From: JAUMBM01 sp964645715
GTDB lineage: Bacteria; Bacteroidota; Bacteroidia; Chitinophagales; Saprospiraceae
Assembly (NCBI GenBank): GCA_964645715.1
Contig: CAZYAO010000016.1
Location: forward strand, 1-64,000
Direction of reading: 5' to 3'
Length of the DNA stretch: 64,000 nucleotides
The notes below the pieces were generated by a model. That model was not told the DNA's origin. It was given only the letters and a program-made list of their open reading frames with translations, and ran no database searches. How positions within the stretch are numbered: the stretch's first letter is position 1; the number at the start of each line of letters is the position of its first letter. Shown here piece by piece: positions 37,613 to 46,416 of the stretch. The translations under genes were made by a program, and so were the position numbers.

Positions 37613-39880
37613 ATGCATTCTTACCACCTTCATATCCGCGGGCAGGTACAAGGTGTAGGCTTCAGGCCCTTTGTATATCGGCTGGCGCAGCAGTACGGTC
37701 TGCAGGGTAGCGTGTCCAATGGTACCGATGGTGTACACATATTGGTCAATGCAATGCCTGAAGATTTTAGCCGTTTTCGGGATGATATCTGTCGGCAGGC
37801 ACCCTCTATGGCTCGCATTACGGCGGTTGACTGGTCGGAGACAGCGGCAGCGGATTATGCAGGCTTCTCCATCGTAGCCTCTGCAGCCCACGACAAGCGC
37901 GATGTACTCATCAGCCCAGACTTTGGGCTTTGCGCGGCTTGCAGGGAAGAATTGTGGGATGCCAGCAACCGTCGTTATCAATTTCCCTTCACCACTTGCA
38001 CCCAGTGCGGTCCTCGCCTGTCGATCATCGAAAATATTCCCTATGATCGCGAGTATACGACGATGGTACCCTTTGTTATGTGCGAGCCATGCCGGGAAGA
38101 ATACGAAGCGATAACAGATCGGCGGTACTTTTCGCAGACCAACGCCTGCAGTAGCTGCGGCCCGCAGCTGGCGGTGTATGGTCAGTCGACAACAACAACT
38201 GATCCTATAGGCGAAGTAGTAGCATGGCTGCAGTCGGGCGCCATTGTAGCAGTCAAAGGTGTGGGCGGATTTCTGCTACTGTGCGATGCCTGCAATGCGG
38301 AAGCCATAGGGCGGCTGCGCAAGCGCAAAAACAGGCCCCGCAAGCCGCTGGCGCTTTTATACCCTGACCTGGCCCGCATAGAAGCGGATGTGCTGCTTAG
38401 CGAGGGCGCGAGAGCTGCGCTGCAGCACAGCAGCTTTCCGATCGTGCTGTGTCCCCTGCGGGCAACACCTGCCTCACCGCTGCCGATGGAACTCATTGCC
38501 CCCGGCCTCCGCCAGCTCGGTCTCATGCTGCCCAACAGCCCACTGCTCGACTTGCTGGCAGGCCGTTTTGGCAGACCCTTGGTAGCCACCAGCGGCAATG
38601 TGAGCGGGGCACCCATTTGTTACCAAAACGAACAGGCTGCCACACATCTTTCATCGATTGCCGACCGGCTGCTCGTCCACAACCGCGACATTGTCATCCC
38701 CCAGGACGACAGCGTGTGCCGGTTTTCCCGCATCAATGACCAGCGGATACTGCTGCGTCGCAGCCGGGGGCTGGCACCCACCTACTGGCACGCACGGGAG
38801 CAAGCTTACCCGACGGTACTGGCTATGGGTGCCGACATGAAGAGCGTTTTTGGCATCAGCCACCAGCAAAACATATATCTGAGTCAGTACCTGGGCGATT
38901 TGGGAAGCTATGACAGTCAGCAGCAATACGAGTATGTGCTGCAGCACTACCTCAAGCTCACTGGCTGTCAGCCGCTCGTGATATTGCACGACCTTCACCC
39001 CGCTTACGTTTCCACCCGGCTGGCCCACACCCTGGAAGCATCCGAAAGGCACGCCTTTCAGCACCACAAAGCCCACCTTGCAGCCTGTCTTTTCGAAAAT
39101 GACCTACTGGACGGTGAGGAAGCCGTGCTGGGTGTCGTATGGGACGGAGTAGGTTATGGCGAAGACGGGCAGATATGGGGCGGAGAATTCTTCCGTTACC
39201 AGGCAGGGCAATTCCTGCGTGCCTACCACTTTGACTATTTCGACTACCTGTTGGGCGACAAGATGTCGCTGGAGCCGCGGCTTGCAGCCCTTTCGGCATG
39301 CAAACAGGCTGCCTGGGCAGAGGAGCTGCTGCGCCCCAAATTTACGCAGCAGGAGTGGCAGCTCTACACCCGCCTGCTATCGCAACAGGCCGGGCTGCAG
39401 ACATCGAGTGTCGGCAGGCTGTTTGACGCAGTTGCCTGTCTGCTAGGGCTGGGCGACCGCAACACCTACGAAGGCGAAGCCGCCATCTACGTTGAGCAGT
39501 TGGCGCAGCAGTATGTGCAGGCCAACGGCTTCGACCCGATTGACAGCTACGTACAAGCGCAGGCGAGTTACTACCGGATACCGACATACAGCATTTTTCA
39601 GTACCTGCTCATCGACCTGAAAAAAGGCCGCGATAAAGCCTACATTGCAGCCAAATTTCATCGGACCCTGGTACAGATAGTCGAGAACGTAGCCCGCTAT
39701 ACAGGTTGCACAAAACTTGCCTTCAGCGGCGGCGTATTCCAGAACGGCTTGCTGGCAGACATGCTCATTGACCGGCTCAGCGCGGGCCATCAGTTGTTTT
39801 TTCACCGACAGGTATCGCCCAACGATGAGAATATAGCATTGGGGCAGCTTGCACTTTATTTCAAAAATTTACGCCCATGA
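37613..39880 (+). CDS. hypF: Carbamoyltransferase HypF
   Basis: A 755-residue enzyme that makes the cyanide ligands of the active site from carbamoyl phosphate, working with HypE. Domains in order are acylphosphatase (about 1-90, RGQVQGVGFRPFVYRLA), two zinc fingers (about 105-180, CAACREE, CTQCGP, CEPCREE, CSSCGP), a YrdC-like domain (about 200-385), and a Kae1-like domain with HHKAHLAACLFEN and FSGGVFQNGLLADM. The length is normal. It begins 1 bp after hypB and overlaps the transporter lipoprotein gene by 4 bp. Confidence 0.96.
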   Translation: MHSYHLHIRGQVQGVGFRPFVYRLAQQYGLQGSVSNGTDGVHILVNAMPEDFSRFRDDICRQAPSMARITAVDWSETAAADYAGFSIVASAAHDKRDVLISPDFGLCAACREELWDASNRRYQFPFTTCTQCGPRLSIIENIPYDREYTTMVPFVMCEPCREEYEAITDRRYFSQTNACSSCGPQLAVYGQSTTTTDPIGEVVAWLQSGAIVAVKGVGGFLLLCDACNAEAIGRLRKRKNRPRKPLALLYPDLARIEADVLLSEGARAALQHSSFPIVLCPLRATPASPLPMELIAPGLRQLGLMLPNSPLLDLLAGRFGRPLVATSGNVSGAPICYQNEQAATHLSSIADRLLVHNRDIVIPQDDSVCRFSRINDQRILLRRSRGLAPTYWHAREQAYPTVLAMGADMKSVFGISHQQNIYLSQYLGDLGSYDSQQQYEYVLQHYLKLTGCQPLVILHDLHPAYVSTRLAHTLEASERHAFQHHKAHLAACLFENDLLDGEEAVLGVVWDGVGYGEDGQIWGGEFFRYQAGQFLRAYHFDYFDYLLGDKMSLEPRLAALSACKQAAWAEELLRPKFTQQEWQLYTRLLSQQAGLQTSSVGRLFDAVACLLGLGDRNTYEGEAAIYVEQLAQQYVQANGFDPIDSYVQAQASYYRIPTYSIFQYLLIDLKKGRDKAYIAAKFHRTLVQIVENVARYTGCTKLAFSGGVFQNGLLADMLIDRLSAGHQLFFHRQVSPNDENIALGQLALYFKNLRP

Positions 39881-40971
39881 AACCGCGAGCATGTCGCCCT
39901 TTTTTTCCTCCCTCCCTGCTGCTGGCCGCCCTGTTGCTGGCGGCCTGCGGCCAAAAGCCGGCTGAACAGCCGACATTGCAGCCAGTACGCGACGCGCTGG
40001 GGCGCGAGCTGCAGCTAAAAATGCCCGTAGAAAAAGTACTTACCCTGAAAGCGGGCGCGCTGCGCCTGCTGTGCTATATGGGCGTGCAGGACAAAGTAAG
40101 CTACATCGAGCAAAATGAGCAGAAGCGACAGGTAACCTACCTGATGGCCCACCCCCAGCTCCGAACACTACCGGTGCTAGGCATCGGCAACCAGTACGAT
40201 CCGGAGGCAGTAGCAGCCAGTGAGGCGGAGCTCATCATTGCCACGTACATGACGGCGGCAGAAGCCGACGCACTGCAGGCCAGGGTAGGGAAGCCCGTTT
40301 TTGTACTCACCTACGGTGATATGGGTGATCGTCTGGCGGAGCTCTTTGGCAGCTTCCGCGCGCTGGGCGCGCTTTTTGACCGCCAGGGGCGGGCAGACAG
40401 CCTCATTGTTTTTATTGAAAAAAACAGGCAGCAGCTGGCAGCCGGCAGCGCCGGTGCCGCAGCTGCTACGGCCTACCTCGGCGGGGTGGCCTTCAATGGT
40501 GCCCATGGCCTGCGCTCGTCGCGCGTCCACTATCCCCCTTTCCTGCTGGCAGGCATCAGCAGCCCCGTCGACGGGCTGCCCAATAGCCTGCAGGAGCTGG
40601 GTGACGGGCAAAAAAATATCCTCATCGACCCTGAGCAGATAGTCGACTGGGATACCGACTTCCTGTTTCTCGATGCCGCTGGCCGCGATTTGTGGGAGCA
40701 GGAGCTCTGGCAGCCGGCCTATCGTCGGCTGCGTGCCTTGCGGCAAGGGCAGGCCTTCGTGCTGCTGCCCTTCAATTGGCATACCATCAACTACGAACAT
40801 CTACTGTGCAACGCCTGGTTTGTAGCAAAGGTGACCAATCCGCGCGCCTTTGGCGGGATTGACATCGAGTCGAAAAGTCGTGAAATAACAACCTTTTTCC
40901 TGGGTAAAGACGTATACGCTGTGATTGACAGCACCTATCGAGCATTCAGAAAAATAGAGGGGAATGACTAA
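39877..40971 (+). CDS. Metal/chelate ABC transporter substrate-binding lipoprotein
   Basis: A 364-residue protein of the FecB/BtuF class (helical backbone, two lobes). The signal SLLLAALLLAAC provides a lipobox cysteine. Recognisable blocks are KVLTLKAGALRLLCYMGVQD, EAVAASEAELIIATYMT and AYLGGVAFNGAHGLRSSRVH, the last found in a subset of transporters annotated as iron uptake. The ATG overlaps the hypF stop (ATGA) and its end overlaps the permease gene, so it is translationally tied to hydrogenase maturation. Nickel or iron (as a chelate) is the likeliest cargo; this is inference. Confidence 0.87.
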   Translation: MKPRACRPFFPPSLLLAALLLAACGQKPAEQPTLQPVRDALGRELQLKMPVEKVLTLKAGALRLLCYMGVQDKVSYIEQNEQKRQVTYLMAHPQLRTLPVLGIGNQYDPEAVAASEAELIIATYMTAAEADALQARVGKPVFVLTYGDMGDRLAELFGSFRALGALFDRQGRADSLIVFIEKNRQQLAAGSAGAAAATAYLGGVAFNGAHGLRSSRVHYPPFLLAGISSPVDGLPNSLQELGDGQKNILIDPEQIVDWDTDFLFLDAAGRDLWEQELWQPAYRRLRALRQGQAFVLLPFNWHTINYEHLLCNAWFVAKVTNPRAFGGIDIESKSREITTFFLGKDVYAVIDSTYRAFRKIEGND

Positions 40972-42040
40972 CAACAGCGAGGGCGAAGGGCTGCTGCAGC
41001 GCTATGCTGCCTACAATCGATCGAAGCGTATATATTTGATTGTCAATATACTGTTGCTCATTGGCTTGTTCGTGCTGGGTATATCACTGGGGCCGAGTGA
41101 GCTGGGACTGGCGGATATGCTGGCCAGCCTGCAGGCTGGCGGCAGCGATACAGACCGCCACATACTGCTGCAGCTGCGGCTGCCGCGGCTGCTGGCAGCC
41201 ATCATGAGCGGTACGGCACTGGCCGTGTCGGGGGTTGTCATGCAAAGTGTGCTGCGCAATCCGCTGGGTTCGCCCTTCACGCTGGGTATTTCCAACGCCG
41301 CCGCCTTTGGCGCGGCGCTTGCGTTTGTTTTTTTTGACGCCGAAAAAGCTGCCGCCTGGCTGGGCAGCGAGGGCGTCTGGCTGCAATCGATGCTGGTGAC
41401 GCTGTCGGCATTTGTCTGGGCCATCATCTGCTGCTTGTTTATACTATTGGTTGCCAACCTCCGGGGAGCGACACCAGAGAACATGATCCTCACGGGTATC
41501 ATCGCCAGCACCCTTTTTACGGCCCTGACCTCCATCCTTCAATACATTGCAGACGATGTCAAGTTGGCCTCCATTGTCTTCTGGACATTCGGCGACCTGT
41601 CGAAGGGCGACTGGCGGTCGCTGCTGCTGCAATTGCTGCTGGTGGTACCTGTGCTGGCTTATTTTATGCATCGGCGTCAGCACTTCAACGCACTGGATGC
41701 CGGCGATGAAGTAGCGCACAGCCTTGGTATCCGCGTCAACCGATTCAGGCTGGTAGCGATGGTACTGAGCTCGTTGCTGACGGCGGCGATTGTTGCCTTT
41801 TACGGCATCATTGCCTTTGTTGGGCTGGTGGTGCCGCACATTGTCAGGAAGCTGATTGGCGGGGATGAGCGTTTTCTGCTGCCTGCGGCCGCTGTTTCGG
41901 GCGCTGTATTTTTGCTGTTGTGCGATATGATTGCCCGCTCACTGCTGCGTCCTGTGGTCATTCCTGTGGGAATCCTCACGTCGCTGATTGGCGCTCCACT
42001 GTTCATTTTGTTGCTCATCAGACGCAAACAATATCATTAA
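40964..42040 (+). CDS. FecCD-family ABC transporter permease
   Basis: A 358-residue inner-membrane protein with about ten membrane segments. Family blocks are LQLRLPRLLAAIMSGTALAV, SVLRNPLGSPFTLGISNAAA, and near the end VPHIVRKLIGGDERFLLPAA, which contacts the ATPase. It is the channel for the cargo bound by the preceding lipoprotein, with which it overlaps by 8 bp. It overlaps the ATPase start by one base. Confidence 0.93.
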   Translation: MTNNSEGEGLLQRYAAYNRSKRIYLIVNILLLIGLFVLGISLGPSELGLADMLASLQAGGSDTDRHILLQLRLPRLLAAIMSGTALAVSGVVMQSVLRNPLGSPFTLGISNAAAFGAALAFVFFDAEKAAAWLGSEGVWLQSMLVTLSAFVWAIICCLFILLVANLRGATPENMILTGIIASTLFTALTSILQYIADDVKLASIVFWTFGDLSKGDWRSLLLQLLLVVPVLAYFMHRRQHFNALDAGDEVAHSLGIRVNRFRLVAMVLSSLLTAAIVAFYGIIAFVGLVVPHIVRKLIGGDERFLLPAAAVSGAVFLLLCDMIARSLLRPVVIPVGILTSLIGAPLFILLLIRRKQYH

Positions 42041-42801
42041 TGGCCATGATCAGACTCGATCAGCTGTGTTTTCATTACCCTCAAAGACCATTGGTTATCA
42101 ACGGACTGAGTTGTGAATTTGAAAAAGCCAGCATGACTGCCATCCTGGGTGTCAATGGCTCCGGCAAGTCTACCCTCATTCGCCTGCTCAATGGCTGGCT
42201 CAAGGCCAGCGGGGGCAGTGTGTATATAGGAGAAAAAAACCTCCGGGACATTTCCGTGGCAGCCCTTGCGCGAAAAATAGCCTATGTTCCACAGTTTCAG
42301 CCGCAGCTGTTTCCGGTGACCGTCTTCGATACTGTGCTCAGTGGCAGGATACCCCATGCCGGTGCGAGGCCTTCTTCGGAAGACCTGGCCATGGTGGAAA
42401 AAGTGTTGCTGCGCCTTCAGCTGGCATCGCTGGCGCTGCGCAATGTACAGCAACTGAGTGGCGGAGAGCGCCAGAAAGTGCTGATTGCAAGAGCACTGGC
42501 ACAGGCGACGGAAGTTGTGCTGTTGGATGAGCCCACGGCCAGTCTCGACCTGAAGCACCAGCACGAGGTACTGGGGCTGCTACGCGAGCTGAAAGAAGAG
42601 GGACTTTGCATCATACTGGCGTTGCACGACATCAATATGGCCGTCCGCTACTGCTCTCACTGCCTTTTGCTCAAAGAAGGCCGTCTGCTGGCAGCCGGGG
42701 AGGTTGGAATAATTGATACAGACCTGCTCCAAGCGTTGTACGATGTGGAGGTTGCTATGGTGGAAGTAGGGGGGCAGCGGGTATTTATTTCCGCCGGCTG
42801 A
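42040..42801 (+). CDS. FecE/BtuD-type ABC transporter ATPase
   Basis: A 253-residue ATPase powering the preceding permease. Walker A is LGVNGSGKSTLIRLLNG, the signature is QQLSGGERQKVLIARALAQ, Walker B is VVLLDEPTASLDLKHQ, and the switch His is in ILALHDINMAVR. I start at the ATG that shares its A with the permease stop (TAATG); a second ATG lies 6 nt later. The transcript probably ends at the hairpin after it. Confidence 0.94.
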   Translation: MAMIRLDQLCFHYPQRPLVINGLSCEFEKASMTAILGVNGSGKSTLIRLLNGWLKASGGSVYIGEKNLRDISVAALARKIAYVPQFQPQLFPVTVFDTVLSGRIPHAGARPSSEDLAMVEKVLLRLQLASLALRNVQQLSGGERQKVLIARALAQATEVVLLDEPTASLDLKHQHEVLGLLRELKEEGLCIILALHDINMAVRYCSHCLLLKEGRLLAAGEVGIIDTDLLQALYDVEVAMVEVGGQRVFISAG

Positions 42802-42853
42802 TGCACTTTAGCGGCGGCAGCCGCCAAAGTGCATTGGGGAGGTGCTTTTTTTT
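42801..42853 (+). terminator. Hairpin and T run after the transporter genes
   Basis: ATGCACTTTAGCGGC (42801-42815) pairs with GCCGCCAAAGTGCAT (42820-42834) with one A-C mismatch and a 4-nt loop. Eight T follow at 42846-42853. It separates the hypB-to-transporter unit from hypC. Confidence 0.7.
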
Positions 42854-42884
42854 AAAAAATAAAAACCTGCATAAATAGAAAATA

Positions 42885-42892
42885 TTTACTAA
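42885..42892. promoter_or_regulatory. TTTACTAA site upstream of hypC
   Basis: TTTACTAA, as found near the hupS and hypB/tetR promoters, 75 bp before hypC. A possible -33 TTTG (42913-42916) follows, but I find no good -7 box. Support is weak on its own. Confidence 0.3.
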
Positions 42893-42966
42893 TCCGGGAA
42901 ATTCAGTTCAGGTTTGTGCAAAATTTATGAATATTGTTTTTCGATTTAATACCAAAACAAAGCAAT

Positions 42967-43257
42967 ATGTGTCTGGCGATTCCCGGAAAAATTAAGAGCA
43001 TAGAATACCAGTACGACGGGCTGGTGAAAATGGCCAAGGTTCAGTTTGGCGGCATCACCAAGGAAGCGAGTCTGGAGATGTTACCGGCTGCCAAGGAGGG
43101 CGACTATGTGCTGGTGCATGTGGGGGTGGCCATCAGTATTGTCGATGAAGAAGAAGCCATGCTGACTTTCAGGTACCTGGAGGAGATTGGTGAGATTGAC
43201 GAGCTCATCGAGAGCAGCCAGATTGATCGCAACAGCCTGGGGGGCGGTGATTATTAA
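42967..43257 (+). CDS. hypC: Hydrogenase assembly chaperone HypC
   Basis: A 96-residue chaperone of the HypC/HupF family. It starts MCLAIPGKIKSIE, where Cys2 binds the Fe(CN)2CO unit and must follow the initiator Met directly; this fixes the start over an 11-residue longer frame. The middle block LPAAKEGDYVLVHVGVAISI is typical, and the acidic C-terminal tail varies within the family. It is paired with hypD, 70 bp downstream. Confidence 0.95.
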   Translation: MCLAIPGKIKSIEYQYDGLVKMAKVQFGGITKEASLEMLPAAKEGDYVLVHVGVAISIVDEEEAMLTFRYLEEIGEIDELIESSQIDRNSLGGGDY

Positions 43258-43327
43258 TAAAAAAGCCTGTTGGTACCGCTATCTGTACGGTCAGTGGTGC
43301 CGGTAGCCCGCAAAGAGGAGAGGGACT

Positions 43328-44440
43328 ATGAAATATATGTCAGAGTACAGGGATCCTGTGCTGGTAGAAAAATACCTCAACGAAATTCACAAGCTGGTGA
43401 CCCGTCCGTGGAGCATCATGGAGGTTTGTGGCGGACAAACGCACAGTTTGGTCAAGAACGGGCTGATAAAAATGCTGCCTTCGCAGATTAACATGATTCA
43501 CGGCCCGGGCTGTCCTGTGTGCGTAACTCCCTTACATTTGATTGACAAGGCTGTGCACCTGGCATTGGAAAAGGGGGTGATTCTGTGTTCGTTTGGGGAT
43601 ATGCTGCGCGTGCCGGGTTCGCAGATGAGCTTGTTGGAAGCCAAGGCGCTGGGCGCTGATATTCGTATATTGTATTCACCGCTGGAGGCGGTGAAACTGG
43701 CCAAAGACAACCCGACCCGCGAAGTCGTCTTTTTTGCCGTAGGCTTTGAGACCACGGCGCCTGCCAATGCCCTGTCGGTACTGCACGCAGCCAGAGCGCA
43801 GCTGTCCAATTATTCGATTCTGGCGTCGCATGTGCTGGTGCCACCGGCTATTGAAGCGGTCATTGACGATGAGGAGGCTTCCATCCAGGGATTTCTGGCT
43901 GCCGGCCATGTGTGTACTATTATGGGCATCGATGAGTATTACCCGCTGGTGGACAAGTATAAAGTGCCCGTTGTGGTGACAGGATTCGAGCCGGTTGATA
44001 TTGTGCAGGGGATACTTATGGTGGTGAAGCAGTTGGAAAATGGGGAAGCGGTGTTGGAAAATCAGTACGGGCGGGTGGTACGACCTGAGGGCAATCCGGA
44101 TGCCATAGCTACCATACGGCAGGTCTTTGAGGTTTCGGATCGCGAGTGGAGAGGAATAGGCAACATTCCGAAGAGTGGTTACCAGGTTCGCGCCGCTTTT
44201 GAACAATATGATGCCAACAAAAAATTTGCCATAGCCATAGAGAAGGTAGCTGAAAACAGTGAATGTATTGCTGGTCTGGTGCTTAAGGGCATCAAAAAGC
44301 CCTATGAGTGTCCTCAGTTTGGTAAAGGCTGCAGTCCGCAGAAACCGCTGGGTGCGCCCATGGTGAGCAGTGAGGGCGCCTGTGCGGCTTATTATCATTT
44401 TTCCAATGCCGTAGAGCAATGGGCTCAGGGGGAAGCATAG
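43328..44440 (+). CDS. hypD: Hydrogenase maturation protein HypD
   Basis: A 370-residue iron-sulfur protein that, with HypC, builds the Fe(CN)2CO unit. Conserved cysteine blocks are present: MEVCGGQTHSLVKNG, HGPGCPVCVTP, and at the C-terminus ECPQFGKGCSPQKPLGAP with SEGACAAYY, which holds the [4Fe-4S] cluster. The block VVFFAVGFETTAPANAL is also characteristic. A GGAGAGGG stretch precedes the ATG. It is followed within 2 bp by the NHL gene. Confidence 0.96.
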   Translation: MKYMSEYRDPVLVEKYLNEIHKLVTRPWSIMEVCGGQTHSLVKNGLIKMLPSQINMIHGPGCPVCVTPLHLIDKAVHLALEKGVILCSFGDMLRVPGSQMSLLEAKALGADIRILYSPLEAVKLAKDNPTREVVFFAVGFETTAPANALSVLHAARAQLSNYSILASHVLVPPAIEAVIDDEEASIQGFLAAGHVCTIMGIDEYYPLVDKYKVPVVVTGFEPVDIVQGILMVVKQLENGEAVLENQYGRVVRPEGNPDAIATIRQVFEVSDREWRGIGNIPKSGYQVRAAFEQYDANKKFAIAIEKVAENSECIAGLVLKGIKKPYECPQFGKGCSPQKPLGAPMVSSEGACAAYYHFSNAVEQWAQGEA

Positions 44441-44442
44441 GT

Positions 44443-45603
44443 ATGGATACTCATTCGACAACAGCGATCAATATCAGCCTGAAAAAGGGGATGCCGGCCG
44501 CTACAGCAGCAACACTGCCTGCCATTGCGCGCGAGCTCGGCATCTTTCAGGGGGATGCCGGCAACCCGTTTTTGGCACCCCGCGGGGTATTTGTTGCGGC
44601 CGGCATGTTGTTTGTGTCTGACACGGGGCAGAACCGCGTGTTTATATGGAAAAAAATACCTTTAGGGCAAGCCTATGCCCCTCCGGACGTTGTATTGGGG
44701 CAGCAGGAGCTTCAGCATACAGGGCGCAACGCAGGCACATCCGTCAGCGGATCCACGCTGATGTACCCTTCCGGGATCTGGTCCGACGGCAAGCGGCTGG
44801 TAGTAGCGGACGCCTGGAATCACAGGGTGCTCATTTGGCATAGCATGCCGGAGCAGCACGGGCAGGCAGCAGATGTTGTGCTGGGGCAGCCTGATTTTGG
44901 GAGCAACCAGCCCAACGTACACGGAATAGGAGCCTCCCCTTCAGCGCGGTCACTCAATTGGCCTTATGGAGTGTACGTCCATGACGATCGATTGTTTGTG
45001 GCTGATACAGGCAACCGAAGAGTATTGGTGTATAACTCGTTGCCTGTTGAAAACGGCCACCCGGCCGATTTTGTCGTGGGCAAACCATCTTTTGAGGAGC
45101 GGGATTATGAAGGAGAGGATGCCGTGTGGCCGTATGCAGTGAGAATCAGCAGCGAGGGCCGGCTGGCCATCACCGACACCCAGTACTACCGCGTATTGCT
45201 GTGGGATCACTGGCGCGATGCCCTGCGTGAAAAGGCATCGGTCATTATCGGGCAGCCTGATTTGGCCGGCAACGGGCAAAATCAATTTGGCCTTTTCCCA
45301 CAGGCGCACACACTCAACTGGTGCTATGATCATTTCTTTTACCGACAGGGGTTGTGGGTAGCAGATACCGGCAATAGCCGTCTCTTGTGGTTTCAGCAAT
45401 GCCCCCGCACCCATGGGGCAGCCGCTGACAACCTGATCGGGAAAAGCAATTTTACAACGGGCAGCGAAAATGCCAATACGATTTTTGGCACCGAAAATGA
45501 CCTCTATTGGCCTTTTTCTGTCTGTATCGACGAAGCATCCTGCCAGTTGGTGATTGCGGATACCGGCAACCACCGCATCCGTTTCTATGAATTGTTAATT
45601 TAG
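44443..45603 (+). CDS. NHL-repeat beta-propeller protein of the hydrogenase locus
   Basis: A 386-residue protein with repeated NHL-like blades: LFVSDTGQNRVFIWKKIP, LVVADAWNHRVLIWHSMP, LFVADTGNRRVLVYNSLP, LAITDTQYYRVLLWDHW, LWVADTGNSRLLWFQQCP and LVIADTGNHRIRFYEL, i.e. six blades with a common VxGxPDF-like joint (VVLGQPDFGSNQPN). No signal peptide is visible, so it is cytosolic. NHL proteins occur near group 2a hydrogenases elsewhere (from memory); the role is unknown, perhaps a scaffold. I start at MDTHST, after the hypD stop, rather than at an overlapping upstream ATG. Confidence 0.85.
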   Translation: MDTHSTTAINISLKKGMPAATAATLPAIARELGIFQGDAGNPFLAPRGVFVAAGMLFVSDTGQNRVFIWKKIPLGQAYAPPDVVLGQQELQHTGRNAGTSVSGSTLMYPSGIWSDGKRLVVADAWNHRVLIWHSMPEQHGQAADVVLGQPDFGSNQPNVHGIGASPSARSLNWPYGVYVHDDRLFVADTGNRRVLVYNSLPVENGHPADFVVGKPSFEERDYEGEDAVWPYAVRISSEGRLAITDTQYYRVLLWDHWRDALREKASVIIGQPDLAGNGQNQFGLFPQAHTLNWCYDHFFYRQGLWVADTGNSRLLWFQQCPRTHGAAADNLIGKSNFTTGSENANTIFGTENDLYWPFSVCIDEASCQLVIADTGNHRIRFYELLI

Positions 45604-45613
45604 CGGACAGTAT

Positions 45614-45844
45614 ATGACAGATGAAGAGATACTGGAACAGTTTGACCCCAAGGAACTGCTGATGTTGGTACTCAGGGGGATGGATATTGTGGTCATCCGC
45701 GAGGAGGGTCAGCAGGTGGAGGTGGAAAATGGCTATACCATAGAAGTAGAGGGAAAATCACTCTACAAGTTATGCTACCGGAATCAGGTAGTTGCTCCAT
45801 TTGCAGATGTCGTAGAAATGTGTGGCTTCATCAAACTCGGCTGA
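45614..45844 (+). CDS. Small unknown protein, 76 aa, in the hyp operon
   Basis: I do not recognise this protein. It is acidic and starts MTDEEILEQFDPKELLMLVL, with a beta-rich second half (YTIEVEGKSLYKLCYRNQVV) and two cysteines. It lies 10 bp after the NHL gene and 3 bp before the next gene, so it is very probably translated as part of the operon. Confidence 0.65.
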   Translation: MTDEEILEQFDPKELLMLVLRGMDIVVIREEGQQVEVENGYTIEVEGKSLYKLCYRNQVVAPFADVVEMCGFIKLG

Positions 45845-45847
45845 TGC

Positions 45848-46414
45848 ATGGAAGAAAAAGTGGAACTGTCGATTATTGCGCTTGCTAAGAGCCAGACTTC
45901 GGACAACAACTATGTTGTAGCGCTGGAAGATGAGCAAAGCAAAAAGCGACTTATCATTCTCATTGGGCAGGCAGAGGCGCAGTACATCGGTATTGTACTG
46001 GAAAAACTGAATACCAAACGGCCGATGACACATGACTTATTGGCTGCAACTATTGAAAAGCTTGGTGGTCGGGTCGCGTATATTTACATCCACAGTCTGA
46101 CGGACAACATTTACATAGCGGATATCTGCCTGATTGACCGTGAGGGGAACATGTTTTGTATGGATGCGCGTGCCTCGGATGCACTTGCCCAGGCAGTCAA
46201 GAACAGTGTGCCCATCTATACCAATCAGCAACTGCTCAATGACAGCAGTTACCTCAACGAGATCTATGTGAAAGAGAGCAACAAGACCTCTTTTACCGAT
46301 TACACCCTGGAGGAGCTCGAAGAATTGCTGCAGAAGGTACTCAGAAAGGAGGACTACGAGAGTGCCATCCGCATTCGGGAGACCATTCGGCGGAAACGCA
46401 AAGAAAACTTGTAA
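45848..46414 (+). CDS. DUF151 bifunctional-nuclease-like protein with UVR tail
   Basis: A 188-residue protein. Residues about 1-135 fit DUF151 (LIILIGQAEAQYIGIVLEKL, KRPMTHDLLAATIEKLG, FCMDARASDALAQAVKNSVP), and about 150-188 form a UVR motif (LEELLQKVLRKEDYESAIRI). Bacteroidota usually carry a housekeeping copy of this domain pair elsewhere. Here it is embedded in a hydrogenase operon, 3 bp after a 76-aa gene and 2 bp before hypA, so a specialised copy is likely. Nuclease activity has been claimed for some members only. Confidence 0.85.
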   Translation: MEEKVELSIIALAKSQTSDNNYVVALEDEQSKKRLIILIGQAEAQYIGIVLEKLNTKRPMTHDLLAATIEKLGGRVAYIYIHSLTDNIYIADICLIDREGNMFCMDARASDALAQAVKNSVPIYTNQQLLNDSSYLNEIYVKESNKTSFTDYTLEELEELLQKVLRKEDYESAIRIRETIRRKRKENL

Positions 46415-46416
46415 GT

